Assembly: GCA_002914805.1 (NCBI GenBank) | Contig: JXTB01000037.1 | Span: 708,846-772,845 of the forward strand | Source of the DNA: Parasponia andersonii | Lineage: Eukaryota; Streptophyta; Magnoliopsida; Rosales; Cannabaceae | Direction: 5' to 3' | Length of the DNA stretch: 64,000 nucleotides | In this document: positions 44,236-57,223 of the stretch, piece by piece | Position numbering within the stretch: the first letter of the stretch is position 1 | Layout: every line of letters starts with the position of its first letter | Program-made: the position numbers and the translations under genes | Notes under the pieces: generated by a model | What the model saw: only the letters and a program-made list of their open reading frames with translations | Databases searched by the model: none | Told to the model about the DNA's origin: nothing

Positions 44236-46111
44236 TCACTGGAGTACACGCACCAAGATTCGATTATTCAGACAAAAGCCCTTGTTCCTTGTGATGAAAC
44301 AATTCATTGCTTGAGTTTGTGAGGGGAAGCGTACAGTTGCCATTTTATCTGGGAACCCCGCTCTGCAAGATCATTAGTTGGTTCAGACAGTGTACGTCAA
44401 GAAAATTAATAAAAGGAATACAAGCTTTATAACATTTTGGCAAACTGATACTAACCTGAGAAAAAACTGGATGGAGGATGCATCATACTCACAACCAATC
44501 AGAAAACGTTCAATATCTAGAAAAATTGCATTTCGAGGGACTCCTTGCAGTAGAACCTGAAAAAGAGTCAGCATGTTTGACAATAATCATCATTTATCAT
44601 GTAGTGGGAAAACAAATGCAGTCAATAGCACTATACAAGCCCAGATGCCTGAATAACTAGCTGTCTTATATTGCATGATAAGCTACACACAAAGGTTAAA
44701 GTCTTAAAAAAGGAGTATAAATCGAGTAAAGACATTATTGTGACTTCGTAAGAATAACTCTTGCAAAGGCAATTACAAATTAGTAAACAACTTAATGCCA
44801 GAGTCAAACCACATCAATCCCAGCAAAAAAGGCTCAACATCATTAAAGCGTTTTCCTTAAACAAATTACATGCACCCATCATAGAACCATAAGGCAATGG
44901 TACATATACTAGTCCATGGACCACCGATCACTATATCTACTAGAAAAAAGTATTTGTCATACTCTGAACAGTGCAGAAAGGATCAATTTCATTTAAAAAT
45001 ATAGGAAAATAAGCGTTTATTTGAGGGAAAAAAGTGGAGATTTTGTTTACATATCCCGTCCTTTTGATAGCAAGAAACATAACGGCGATATTTGGCTTAC
45101 AGTTTTCCCATCATAAGGCGCTACAGAATCCCACTGCGGTTTCCCAACCTTAAAATGCATAAATCAATAACCAGCATTAGACATATGATTAGAAAAAAAT
45201 AATAATAAGAATAACATCTCTCGTACCAAATGTATCAATAACAGTATTACCCTCTCCATTTTATAAAGGCGACCTTTTCTGTTAATCGTTCTATTTGCCT
45301 GCTCATAAGCTTGAGTAGAGGAAAAGTGCACCAACCTGGTGACACCAATATACAAATTCAAATTCAAATTCAAATAACACAAAAGGAAAAAAAATAATAA
45401 TAATTGAACACATTGGAGTAAGAAGAATAAGACCATACATTGCAGCCGGATTGTAGTTTCGAAGGTAGTCAACTTTCACATCCTCTAAACCCAAATTACA
45501 CCCTTCAAGCAAATTGACAATGTCCGTCTTCAATGTATTTCTAGTACTACCATACAATCTCGCATACACCGAACCTGATTATGTACAAAACGCAGAAAGA
45601 AGAGAGTCTATGTCAATCACATTCATCAAATGGCAACAACCCACATGAAATTACACCAACATAAACCTTTTATCAGCTAACCAAACCCCAAATTCAACTT
45701 CCTTCCCTTTTTTTTTCCCCCCTCTAATTGCATAAAAATCCCTTCTTTGAAAACTAACTTCATTCCCCCCCCCCATAAATACCATTCTACAATTTCCGGT
45801 TAATTACATGAATTGAGAAGTTAGCAACATAAACCCCAAAAACCCTAAACACCCGATTCTGAACAATGAAAAAAAAATAAAAAAAAAAAATTGATGAAAA
45901 CGACAACGTTTAAGCTTAAAAGAACGAAGGGTTTGTCCGTACCAGGGGCTGAGGTTCTGAGGAAGGAATCGACGGCCTGGTCCTGGGTCTCCTGTGGTTC
46001 TGATTCGGTCGAGAACCGTCTCGCGTTGAAGCCATAGCCACTCGTCCGTACTGTACGGAATGCGGAGGGGTTTGATCCGATCGCGGTTCGGAGGAGGCCA
46101 AGCTTCGACAT
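44236..46111 (-). CDS. Predicted mitochondrial protein, two similar halves, family not recognised
   Basis: Six exons: 46111-45943, 45574-45439, 45335-45251, 45148-45101, 44556-44456, 44362-44236; 666 nt, 221 aa, stop TGA, all phases consistent. Residues 1-40 are rich in Arg, Ser and Ala with few acids (MSKLGLLRTAIGSNPSAFRT), typical of a mitochondrial presequence. Two segments look alike and may be RRM-like folds: VYARLYGSTRNTLKTDIVNL ... VHFSSTQAYEQANR at about 58-120, and VLLQGVPRNAIFLDIERFL ... MATVRFPSQTQAMNCF at about 135-210. Each has a beta-like start, a helix over the DI(V/E) region and a second strand before an Ala-rich helix. I know no name for it. An RNA-binding role is only a guess from the two-fold pattern. 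AAACGACA lies in intron 1 and TGTCGTTT at 46257. Confidence 0.87.
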
Positions 46112-47330
46112 TTTTATGGCCTTCGTAAAGATGAGGGAGAGAGGAAGAGTGTTGAGTTCAAAGCTTCGGAGTTTGGAGAAGAAGGTGCAGTGCGGCCACC
46201 GAGTATCACTATCAAGACGAACCCACTCTCTGTGTAGAGACTACAGACTGGTGGGTTGTCGTTTTTAGAAATTAGGATTTCGAAAAGCTACCCAGAAAGT
46301 AATCTTAAATTCGAAAATGGACCCCCAAAAGGTTATAAAATTCGCAGGTTTAGTTGTTGGACTGGGCTGTACTGGGTTCAAGCCCATATCCATATATAGT
46401 TTGCCCTGTATGAGTAACCTTCCGCTGGTCTAATCCAGGCTGGGCCTAAGTGTCCAGTTCGTAGTTGTAGAGAGGCCCAAAAGGAGCAGATCAATTCCCA
46501 AATGGACAAATCCCGGGAAATTGACCTAGCTAGTAGTAGTACCAAGCCCCCAAATGATTTTATTTAGTTATATTTTTTCAAGTTGAGATTTTTAGAAATA
46601 TATGGTCACATAATTTGTGACTATAAAAGTAATATTCACAAATTATATGATCATTCATTCATTATGCAATGTCACAGAACATTTTTTCAAAGTACTCCTA
46701 AAAAAATTATTTTTGTCAAAATTACTACTATTAATGTCAATTTCCCCAAATCTCTTCCTTAAATATTTATGAATTCATCTCATCTAAGGAAAATGCCTTG
46801 ATTTTTAAAACAAAATCTTTGTCTTATTATCACAACCATCTAATGGCTAGACGTGCATGCTGATCAGTGACGGATGTTAAATGCTCGCGAAGGTAGATGA
46901 AAAGTACTATTCATATACGAATAATGTTTGAGGTATTAATTTTTGTACTTAATTTTTAAGACTAACACATATGGTATATGATTTGTTACTACTTAATTAG
47001 TGAAAATATTTAATCTATTATGATAAGTTTTAACAAATCAATTAGTTGGTGATAATTTACATATAACATGTGTTAGTACAAAAGTTGGGATATGTAGTGT
47101 TATTCTTCATATATATATAGAGGCACTAAATGATTTTTTTTTTTACATATCTATAAATATTGTATTGCTTAATAAAAAATTATCATGCACATTTTATCAT
47201 AATAAAAAGTAGAAAGTAAAAATTATTAAATAATATATATTTATTTTTTTTTTTAACTATTCGGACAGAGTAAAAAAACGAATAAATTGATAAAAAAAAA
47301 ATTACTATGACATTAGAATATATATATATA
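46112..47330. other. Intergenic, 5' flank of the mitochondrial protein gene and AT-rich DNA
   Basis: The first 170 bp is the gene's leader, with TGTCGTTT at 46257-46264. The rest is AT-rich, ending in a (TA)n microsatellite at 47318-47342. No gene seen. Confidence 0.5.
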
Positions 47331-47339
47331 TATATATAT

Positions 47340-49930
47340 ATAGGTACGTGAAAAGTAATATATTGGACAAAAAAGACAAGCATTAAGACAAAGATGGTGG
47401 AGGTGGACTGCCATGCAATCTGATCTGCAAGCAAAACGATGAATAATCCCTCCCCTACATATATGAGAAATGATATGCTCTCGCGACGATAATTGATGAC
47501 CAAATAAGACTATCTGTCCTGTTACGGGGGAGGAATGTCTTATTATTATTTGTTACTATTATTTATTTCCTTTCCTTTTATTTATTTAACCCTTTACGCT
47601 AATGGAATCTTCTCTAATAGTGCCTACCACCAGAAGGCACCAATATCAGTAGAATAAAAGGATAAGCAACAGCTCACTTAAATCTCTCCCCTAGAATATC
47701 ATCCACTCAACTCAGGCCACTGGTAATTAAGGAAGGTAACATCATATCTTGGACTTTCACCAAAATTAGGTTTAGTGGTGAAGTTTTAAAGTTTTCTTTC
47801 AACTTCATATTGTATATTGTATAGTGGAATATATCTGTAGAACTTTTAATATGATTTGTAAGTATTCCCATCTAAAGTAATGGGTCATATTTTTCTCATT
47901 GGATTAAGAATATGCTTATGAGGAAAGAGAGACGAAAGTGGAAAGAAAGAAAGCAAAAGAACGAGGATAGAGAAAAAAAAGAGTATTAGAAAGAAAAATA
48001 TTTTTCTTTTATGTTATCTGGTATGTACGAAGGGCAAAAAATATTAGTATTTTGTGAAATTACAATTTATTTATTTTATAACGTGTTATTCTATTTTGAA
48101 ATTAATAACAAATATTTATTATCATTTGAGTCCAAATTTAAAAATTTTTTGTCCACTTTTCTCTAGTGGGTGAGTTTAAAATTTGGTGCCCCTATTTTTT
48201 TTTTACTGTCTCCGTTATATCTTCTAGCTACTTTCTTTTCTCTCCTATTAAACTACACATTTCTCCACTTTTTATTCACTTTTCTTTCTTACATTTTATT
48301 TTATCTTCCTTTTTTCCTCTAACAAACATGGCCTAATAATAGCCAGGTTTAGGGTGACAAAAATAAAATCAGCAGTTCAAGGTAATAATTTTTTCGATGC
48401 TATCATCTTAAGAGTAACGTAAAGCAGGTCTATATGAGCCAGAAATACCTAAAAGGCTGTTACTAATTAAGGAATTGAATAGGTAGCTTGGCCTTAGTTA
48501 AAGCCTGCCTAAGTACACAAGTACTTCCAAAATTTCTGCTCTGCGGATCCCGAAACCTCATTTTGCATGTATGTCATATGTTAAGCTTGGACTTGGAGAC
48601 AAAATAAATAAAAAAAATTAAAAAAAGAAAGAAAGGTTGGACAGTAGAACCATATACGCGGTCCTCTCTTACAAAATTAATTAAATAAAAAGTCCTAATT
48701 CATATAATATAAATGTATATACTATACGAGCTTATTTTAAGCCATTTTTGTTGTAAGGTAATGATCCTTGGAAGAATTTCTATCTATGCATCTTATTAAA
48801 CTTAAAATAATAATAATAATAAGCAGGGGCAATCTGGAGCTCAAATGTCAAATGGGAGCATAGCTGAAGATAATGGAGTACATTGCCACATTATTTTATG
48901 GGCCGGGGTAAGAGTGCAGTACGGTTGGATTGCTTCCACCACAGAAATGGTTCATCCATAGGAAAATGACCAAAAATATATGTATATCCCAATTCCCCAA
49001 TACTAATTCAACAAGGATCCAAGGTGTAACATCTTATATGATAATTTAATTTGAAAATTGCAAGAATTATTAAAACAAGTATAAAATTGTTCATGTAATT
49101 AATAAGTCTTCTTTTATTTACTCCTTTTTTCAATGCCACACATCCCCTCTTTCTACGCATATGTACATTAAGCAAAGAATAAAATGTTATCTAGTATCTA
49201 ATTGGTTAATAAATGTTGAAATCGATATTTTTTATAAAAAGAGAAAAGAAAAAAGAAAAGCAAAGAAAGCTTTAAAATAGAAAGATAACCTTTCGTGTAG
49301 TTGAAAACTCTTTGATTAACAATTAGTGAACCTTCAAACGTATCAGTTTTGATCTTTAAATTACAATTTTGTCTCGATTTTAACTATCTGAACATTCAAA
49401 TATCCAGTTTTGTATTTATATTTTTCTTCTTAGTTTTTTTTCTTATACCTAAACAAATCCAGTAGTATAAGGGCCAAATTACGACCAAAAATATTGTCCA
49501 TGGGCTAAATTAGCAACAAAAGAGATTGTTTTTATTGTTATATGCCAATATCGAAAGTTTATGAATTAAGATTGAGACAAAAGAAAAATGAAATTAACCA
49601 ACTTTAACTTGGACTAATTACTTGTGAGCTTGGCCATGAAACTATTTTTCTTTTTAAAAAAAAAAATAAATAAAAGACCTTGCTTGACTAGAGTTGACAT
49701 TAACTAAGGTTAGCCAGACAAATTCCAACTGAAGAAGCAAGAATTCTTCATCTTTAGTGGACCCTCCGGTCAATTTCAAGCCACGTCACCCTCATACAAC
49801 TAGGTGAGTAGGTCCCACCACGGTCCCAAATTCCCACGTTGACCCGCAAAAAACGAACGAGCGAGCGCAAAGTGAGTGAAAGACCGTTTCCTTTACTTCC
49901 TCACTCAACCTGTAACACATCGTGTTGGTC
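47340..49930 (+). repeat. ALS3 5' flank, distal copy of a segmental duplication
   Basis: About 2.6 kb matching 52050-54480 in the same orientation, with long blocks nearly identical (for example AAAGCCTGCCTAAGTACACA and GATATGCTCTCGCGACGATA). It carries an insertion of about 240 bp (about 49093-49335) absent from the proximal copy. It ends with the block CAAGCCACGTCACCCTC ... GTGAGTGAAAGACCGTTTCC that lies just upstream of ALS3 in the other copy, but here no ALS3 exon follows. No ORFs. Confidence 0.88.
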
Positions 49931-50098
49931 GAAGTTGTTTCTTATGGCAAGCACGTGTAATTTAGTCTTTAAATCCTTCTTTATCATCTTATGTAGCTGA
50001 GCTTGAGGTGGTGCTACTTGTTTCTGTTGCTTCATTATACATATGTAAAGCCCTAGAAGTGATTAACAGAAGAGGTGAAAACAATTTTGTATAAGCTA

Positions 50099-50590
50099 TT
50101 AGTGAATAATAGATTCGGAAGTATTATTAGGAACAAAACTTACGTACTTACCATTAAAGTAATCATTTCGAGGGAGATTTTCATTGAATAGGATCTCCCA
50201 ACTTTTGGAACAAATATCATGCTTGATAAGGAGTTGTGCCTCTTCGTTCTTCGTTGTTTGTGACATAGTTATTGTTGTAATGGTTGTCATCATCATTGTC
50301 GTCATAATCATTTCCATCACCACTACTATCATTATCCATCAACTTGGCCATAACTTTTATCATAATTATTCTCCCCAAAATCTTCTATGTCATCAAGTTT
50401 TGAAATAAATATTTTTCCAAAAGTTATATTATCTTTTTTCTGCCAATAAATAAAAACCATAATATCTTTATCATTTTTTACAACTATTGGAGCAGTGTCT
50501 ATATTTGTTTTTAGCTTATAACTCAATTCTACGACAAACTAATTATGGTTAATTTCTGTACTTCTATATATCTCATCAAACAGCTCGTTA
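50099..50590 (-). pseudogene. Possible MuDR-type transposase N-terminal fragment
   Basis: Two overlapping minus-strand frames read SYKLKTNIDTAPIVVKNDKD (50332-50526) and then, shifted by one base, an Asp/Asn-rich linker leading to EEAQLLIKHDICSKSWEIL. The order (small beta-rich domain with a KNDKDIMVFI strand, acidic linker, next domain) resembles the N-terminus of plant MULE transposases. There is a stop and frame change between the parts and no catalytic domain. Tentative, based on remembered family layout. The rest of 49931-52040 is AT-rich spacer. Confidence 0.3.
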
Positions 50591-51838
50591 AAAATTATGT
50601 TTGATTCAACCATATTACATTTTGATCATTGTCTTTTTTTTAATTCCAATTATAGTAAATTTCATTCTTTTTCCGTGCACCATTATATAATATGATTATG
50701 AGCGTTGAAAATATACTAAAAAAAGTACAAAATGAAAAAGTAAATCTATATATGAGCAACAACAAAAATAGCAATCTTAATAACATAAATTTTTATTCAA
50801 GTCCCTAAAAAATATACATTTATTTTTAAAGACTAGCCATTTGTTTTTATTTCCTAGGAAAAACTGTTGAGTAAACATTGTGAATTATAGAAAATAGCTC
50901 AATAACAAAGTCTAGTATGACAGACAAGTATGTCTAGAATGCCAGATAGATATGTCTAGTATGGTCGAGTGCCTAATATGAAGGTGTTGATATACTAGTT
51001 GACATCGACTCTAGCATGGTCAAGGTGTTGTCAAGTAATTAGGTTGACATTAATTGTGACATTACTCGATAATAATTTCAACTATTGGCTAGAAAGTACA
51101 GCATGTCAAGTACTTGACAGGGAGTCTAGTAACTCGATACCCTTATTTAGCCAGATCTGAGCATATTCTTTAACCCATATCGTTGTCTTCTGCAATTCCA
51201 AATGCTAGAAATGAGCTTTCTAAATTCAAAAATTATCCACAAACTTCATATTTTTGTTTACATATAGTCTTAATTCCTACTCAGAAGTATATTTGAATCC
51301 ACCATTCATATAAAATCTAATAGAAAAAAATATTTTTGAGTGTTCTTTTTAACTTACTTAATTTGAAGCTAAAAATTGGAAGGATGCTTGAGGAAGAAAA
51401 TACAATTAGAAAGTTGATCACGGTCTCCACCATTAATAGGCGAAAATAAACCAAATCTTTATATCAGTTAAAGTATGATGGGAAGAAGAAAGAAAAAAAA
51501 AAACACAATGAAAAAATATGGATGAGTAACGAAGAAGATGAAAAGGACGAAAAAAATAAATAAATGAACTTTAATATTATCTCAAAGGGCATAGTTATCT
51601 TCATAATAATATTTTAAATTAAGGAGTCTAAAGTCTAAAAAACTACTTTTGTGAAATGACTTTGCAAAAAGTCTATTCTTCCAATCACCCCATGATAAAA
51701 TGCATTTTATTTTCTTCATTTTGAAATTATATTTGCATTTCATTACTGTCTTAGACTAATCAAATAAAACTGTTATTATATATATAAAGTACTATATCGG
51801 ACTAAAAAAACATATCTAAGCAACTATATATATATATA

Positions 51839-52040
51839 GGTTGTTAATATGGTAGATATTTTTTTTTAACTTATGTTAAAGTATTTTTTTTAGTCGTTAG
51901 ATTGTGATAATCTAACGATTATAATGGGATACATGAAAAAACGTGTATTATTAATATTTTTTTTCTTCTTATTTTTTAATATGAAAAATATACATAATAA
52001 TTTTTCAGCCAAAAAAATACATATGTATAAAAAAAAATCA
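51839..52040. mobile_element. Decayed relative of the MITE at 2705-2948
   Basis: Begins GGTTGTTAATATGGTAGATA and contains AGTCGTTAGATTGTGATAATC, then TGTATTATTAATATTTTTTTT, in the order of the first element (GGTTGCTAATCCAATAGGTA, AGCCGTTAGATCACCGTCTA, TGCATTATTAATGCTC). The right end has decayed into (AT)n. It sits exactly at the left edge of the proximal ALS3-flank copy. Confidence 0.45.
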
Positions 52041-52049
52041 TATATATAT

Positions 52050-54480
52050 ATATATGAAAAGTAGTATATCGGACTAAAAAGACAAACATTAAGACAGAGA
52101 TGGTAGAGGTGAACTACTATGCAATCTGATCTGCAAGCAAAATGATTAATAATGCCCTACATATGACATATGATATGCTCTCGCGACGATAATTGATAAC
52201 CAAGTAATGCCCTGTTATGGGGAAGGAATGTCTTACTATTCTTTGTTATTATTATTTATTTCCTTTCCTTTTATTTATTTAACCCTTTATGCTAATGGAA
52301 TCTTCTCTAATAGTGCTTACCACCGGAAGGCACCAATATCAGTAGAATAAAAGGATAAGCAACAGCCCACTTAAATCTTTCCCCTAGAATATCATCCACT
52401 CAACTCAGGCCACTGGTAATTAAGGAAGGTAACATCATATCTTGGACTTTCACCAAAATTAGGTTTAGCGGTGAAGTTTCAAAGTTATCTTTCAACTGCA
52501 TATTGTACAGTGGAAATTTATATGTAGAACTTTTAATATCATATTTTTCTCATTTGATTTGATTGAGACTATGCTTATGAGGAAGGACTAAGGAGAGGCA
52601 AAAATGGGAAGAAATAAAAAATATGAGGATAGTGGAAAAAAAAAAAGGAGTATTAGAAAGGAAAATGTTTTTCTTTTTATGTTGTTTAGTATGTACCAAA
52701 AAAATATATATTAGTATTTCGTGAAATTACAATTTAGTTATTTAAAATGTTTTATTTTATTTTGAAATTAATAACAAATATTAAATTTTCTTTTGAGTCT
52801 AAATTTACAAGTTTTCTGCCCACTTTTCTCAAGTTAGTGAGTTTAAAAATGGCGGCCCCTATTCTTTTCTTTCTTTTTTCTCTCCATTTTATCTTCTAGC
52901 TACTTTATTTTCTCTCCTGCTAAACTACACATTTCCCACTTTTTATTCTCTTTCCTCTCGTATATTTTATTTTCTCTTCTTCTTTGTTTATTAATTTTTT
53001 TTGTACCAAACATGGCCTAATTATAGCCAGGTTTAGTGTAACTAAAGTAAAATGAGCAGTTCAAGGTAATGGTTTTTTCGATGTTATCATGTTAAGAGTA
53101 AGATAAAGCAGGTCCATATGAGCCAGAAATAGCTAAAAGGTTGTTACTAATTAAGGAATTGAATAGGTAGCTTTGCCTTAGTTAAAGCCTGCCTAAGTAC
53201 ACAAGTACTTCCAAAATTTCTGCTCTGTGGATCCCGAATCCTCATTTTGCATGTATGTCATATGTTAAGCTTGGACTTGGAGACAAAAAAAAAAAAAAAA
53301 GAAAGGTTGGACAGTGGAACCATATACGTGGTCCTCTCTTACAAAATTAAATAAATAAAAAGTCCTAATTCATATAATATAAATGTATATACTATACGAG
53401 CTTACTTTAAGCCATTTTTGTTGTAAGGTAACGATCCTTGAAGGAAAAGGAATCTCTATCTATGCATCTTATTAAACTTAAAATAATAATAATAATAATA
53501 ATAAGCAGGGGCAATCTGGAGCTCAAATGTCAAATGGGAGCATAGCAGAAGATAATGGAATACATGACCACATTATTTTATGGTTCGGGGTAAAGGTACA
53601 GTACAGTTGGATTGCTTCCACCCTTAGAATTGGTTTGTCCGTACGAAAATGACCAACATCATGTGTATCCCAATTCCCAAATAGTAATTCAACCAGGATC
53701 CAAGGTGTAATATCTTATGTGACAATTCAATTTGAAAATTGCAAGAATTATTATTAAAACAAGTATAAAATTGTTTCAAACTTATCAGTTTTGACATATA
53801 AATTACAATTTTGTCTTGATTTTAGCTATTTGAACTTTCAAATGTCCAGCTTTTTATTATATTTTTCGTCTGCAGTTTTTATACCAAAACAAAACTAGTA
53901 GTATATAATAAGGGCCAAAATTACGACCAAAAATATTGCTCGTGGGCCAAAATAGCGACAAAAGAGATTGATTTTATTGTTATATGCCAAGAACGAAAAT
54001 TTGAAAGTTTATTACTCGAAAAAAGAGAGAGAAAATTTGAAGGTTTAGAAATTATGAATGAGACCAAAAAAATGTGAAATTAACCAACTTTAACATAAAC
54101 TAAATACATTTACGGGTGAAAATAAATATATTTAAAAAAAAAAAAAGACAGACTTTGCTTGACCAGAGTTAGCATTTTTTTCAAGAAAAAAATAAAATTT
54201 AAATAATTACTTCTGCTTATTACAAATTATAAAAAAATACTTATTATTATTTCGCAACTATTCTTAATATAATCCCTCGTCAACTGAGCGCGAAAATTCC
54301 TCATCTTCAGTGGGCCCTCCGGCCAATTTCAAGCCACGTCACCCTCACACAACTAGGTGAGTAGGTCCCACCACGGTCCCAAATTCCCATGTTGACCCGC
54401 AAAAAGCGAAGGAGCGAGCGCACGCGCGTGAGTGAAAGACCGTTTCCTTTACTTCCTCCCTAACCGTAACAGATCGTATC
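52050..54480 (+). repeat. ALS3 5' flank, proximal copy of a segmental duplication
   Basis: Second copy of 47340-49930, ending about 250 bp upstream of the ALS3 start codon. Offsets between the copies run from about 4.71 kb at the left to about 4.56 kb at the right because of indels. The conserved block at the right end (AGCCACGTCACCCTC, CCACGGTCCCAAATTCCCA) is the least changed and is plausible ALS3 regulatory DNA. Confidence 0.88.
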
Positions 54481-54738
54481 GGTCGTACGTACGACACGTC
54501 GGTTTCCAATGAATTAATTACAAGAATCCGATTAGTTTAATCATTGAATTTGCTAAAATGCCCGCAAAATCACTACTTTTTGCCGAGTCGCCCCCAAATC
54601 AAAGCTAGAAGCCGACTCCACGAGATGGCTCGGTCTGAGGGGTAGGTGCTTTCTGATTGGAAGACTTAGATATATACTCTTTCCACCAAACTGGACCTGA
54701 GGCTCTAAGCTCTCGTACTCGACAAGTCACCGTCATTA

Positions 54739-56194
54739 ATGGCGTCCACCATCTTCTCCACCGCCCAAACGACACAGAACCTTACCCTCTTCCCCGAGCA
54801 TCTCATGATGATCGAGGCAGACTTGTCTTCCACGGATTGGTCCTTCCTGGTGGAGTTTCTCAAGGGCATGGCCAAGCCACTGGCCGCCACGGTGGTGGTC
54901 CTGATGGCGGTGGTGCTGTCGTTTCTGCAGAAGCTGGGGTTGGAAGGAGAGATGGTTTATTCCATGGTGAGGGCGTTTCTTCAGCTCTCTGTTATTGGGT
55001 TTGTTCTCCAGTTCATTTTCGCTAGGGACAATGCTGGTTGGATCGTCCTGGCTTACCTTTTCATGGTTTGTCTTTCTTCCCCCTGAACCTCTCGCTCCAT
55101 TTTTGGTTACCCGTTTCATTTTTTTGTGATAATAGTCAGTGTAAAAGTTTCTCTCTTGATATGTTAAGAGAAGCAATTTAAGTAAGAAAAACAGAGAAAA
55201 AATCAAACTCTAGTGTCTTTTAATTCAACCGATGACCATGAGTACAATATTAGTCTATCAAACTTTTGACAAAAATCGAATTCAGTCATGAGCGAAAGGA
55301 GTTGTTTCGATATTCAAGATCAAAATCCGAACTTGTGGGCTGACACATGTTGTTTTGTTTATCATTTTGTTCTGCTTTGATCTAGTACTATTGAATCTGA
55401 TATTCTTAATAGTACCTTGTTATTCCGTTCATTCATTCATAAGGATGGTTTCATTGTTGACCTTCAGGTTTCGGTTGCCGGTTACACCGCTGGTCAACGC
55501 GCAAAACACGTTCCTAGGGGGAAGTTAGTTGCTGGAGTTTCAATCCTTGCTGGAACTTCGTTGACCATGTTATTCCTTGTTATTCTGAAAGTGTTCCCAT
55601 TCACTCCACGCTATATCATCCCTGTAGCAGGAATGATGGTTGGAAATGCAATGACTGTAACTGGTGTCACGATGAAAAGACTCAGAGACGATATCAGAAC
55701 GCAGATCAATCTGGTAGGTTCCCTCCATTGATTCTACTTCTAGCGTATATAGGCATAAGCAGGAATCAAAAGTTGAGAGGTTAAGAAATGCAATCTATGT
55801 GTAATTCACTTTTTGTGCGAATTTATCAAACGGAATATGTTGCAAGTGAAAGCTGAGTCTAAATCTTTGATGCGTGTAGGTGGAGACAGCGCTGGCGCTT
55901 GGGGCGACTCCGCGGCAAGCAACGCTTCAGCAGGTGAAGAGGGCTTTGGTGATCTCTCTTTCGCCAGTTATAGACAATGCCAAGACCGTGGGGCTTATCT
56001 CGCTCCCGGGGGCGATGACTGGCCTCATTATGGGAGGAGCTTCTCCATTAGAGGCTATTCAGCTGCAGATTATAGTGATGAACTTTCTTATCGGTGCTTC
56101 TACGGTTAGCAGCATCTTGTCCACTTATCTATGCTGGCCGGCTTTCTTCACTAAAGCTTATCAGTTACAGACCAAAGTCTTCGTATCAGCATGA
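54739..56194 (+). CDS. ALS3: ALS3, half-size ABC-type transporter membrane subunit
   Basis: ALUMINUM SENSITIVE 3, UPF0014/FetB-like membrane protein without its own ATPase domain. It pairs with the nucleotide-binding STAR1 in plants and affects aluminium tolerance and root response to low phosphate. Exons: 54739-55065, 55468-55713, 55880-56194; 888 nt, 295 aa, all introns phase 0. Seven or so hydrophobic segments are visible, among them AATVVVLMAVVLSFLQ, GWIVLAYLFM, LVAGVSILAG and IVMNFLIGASTVSSIL. Family landmarks: SVAGYTAGQRAKHVPRGK, IIPVAGMMVGNAMTVTGVTM and VETALALGATPRQA (the coupling region). Exon 2 starts GTTTCGGTT and exon 3 starts GTGGAG. The N-terminus to about residue 45 is hydrophilic. 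From memory the Arabidopsis gene is At2g37330, close to the PPR gene seen here at 38-40 kb. Confidence 0.95.
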
Positions 56195-57223
56195 GAATAT
56201 TGCTTAATTTAACTCATAAAAGTGCCCAACTACTGCATTCTGCTTCCTTTGAATTAAGGGGTCAGGGATGATTCTGAGCCTTAATATTATGAGATTATTA
56301 TGTGCAACTAATATATATATCTCTCTCTCTTTTTTTTTTCTTTCTTCCGATCTTCAGGGCTAATTAATTATGATCATCCATGACTTTGGTATATATGTTG
56401 GTTTAGTTCATTTGTCCTTTAGGGTAGATATTATACTTATATATGCCCAGCTGCTATTAATGAAGATTTTTACTCTACTCACCATACTACTTAAATTATA
56501 ACATTGCTGGCACTTTTTACAACGATTTGTATTATATCATTAATGGAAGCCAGACACAGACATAATCATTCAAAGGTCCAAACTTTCCTGTTGATCTATT
56601 AAGAACAAACGTGCCAAACTTTAACTCTAATGATGCATTCGGAGCCAATGTATATGCTCATGATAATTTTTGAGAATAAAAGCCTCTGCAGCATATACAT
56701 GTGCTGTTGTGCTTTTGCATATATTTTTCTGCTTTCGGTTTTTTTGAAAAAGTTGAAAATAAAAGGACATTTCCAGAACATGACAGAAAGAAAAGAATCT
56801 CTACTTCATGTATATAGACACACATGTTATGATAAACAATAAAGAATACATGTTATGGGCTCTATAAACAGAGCTATATTCAAAATAGGTCTATAATATA
56901 TTGACGGAAACATGGATGTAATAATGTTTGTCCAATTTTTGCACTTAAAAATTACAATATCTCTGGGAAAAGAATAATAAAAGAACAAAAAAAAAAAAAA
57001 GAAAAGAAAGAAAGAATCAAAAAGATGAAAAACAAGAAAGGAAGTAAAATACAGACCCCAGCTGCAGATTCAACCCCGCGGGCTCTTTTACTTATTTTAT
57101 ATAACTAAAACAGTTATTCTGTACAAAACCCAAAAGTAAAATATTAATGTATGCTTTATAACATGTCCCAGAGGAGACGTGAGGTGTTATAATATATAAT
57201 ATTGGAATGAAGATTATTATTAA
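56195..57223. other. Convergent 3' regions of ALS3 and the PR-1-like gene
   Basis: AT-rich, with a CT/T-run at 56321-56343 and an A-rich stretch at 56985-57035. The two genes converge here, so it should hold both 3' UTRs. No other gene seen. Confidence 0.55.
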
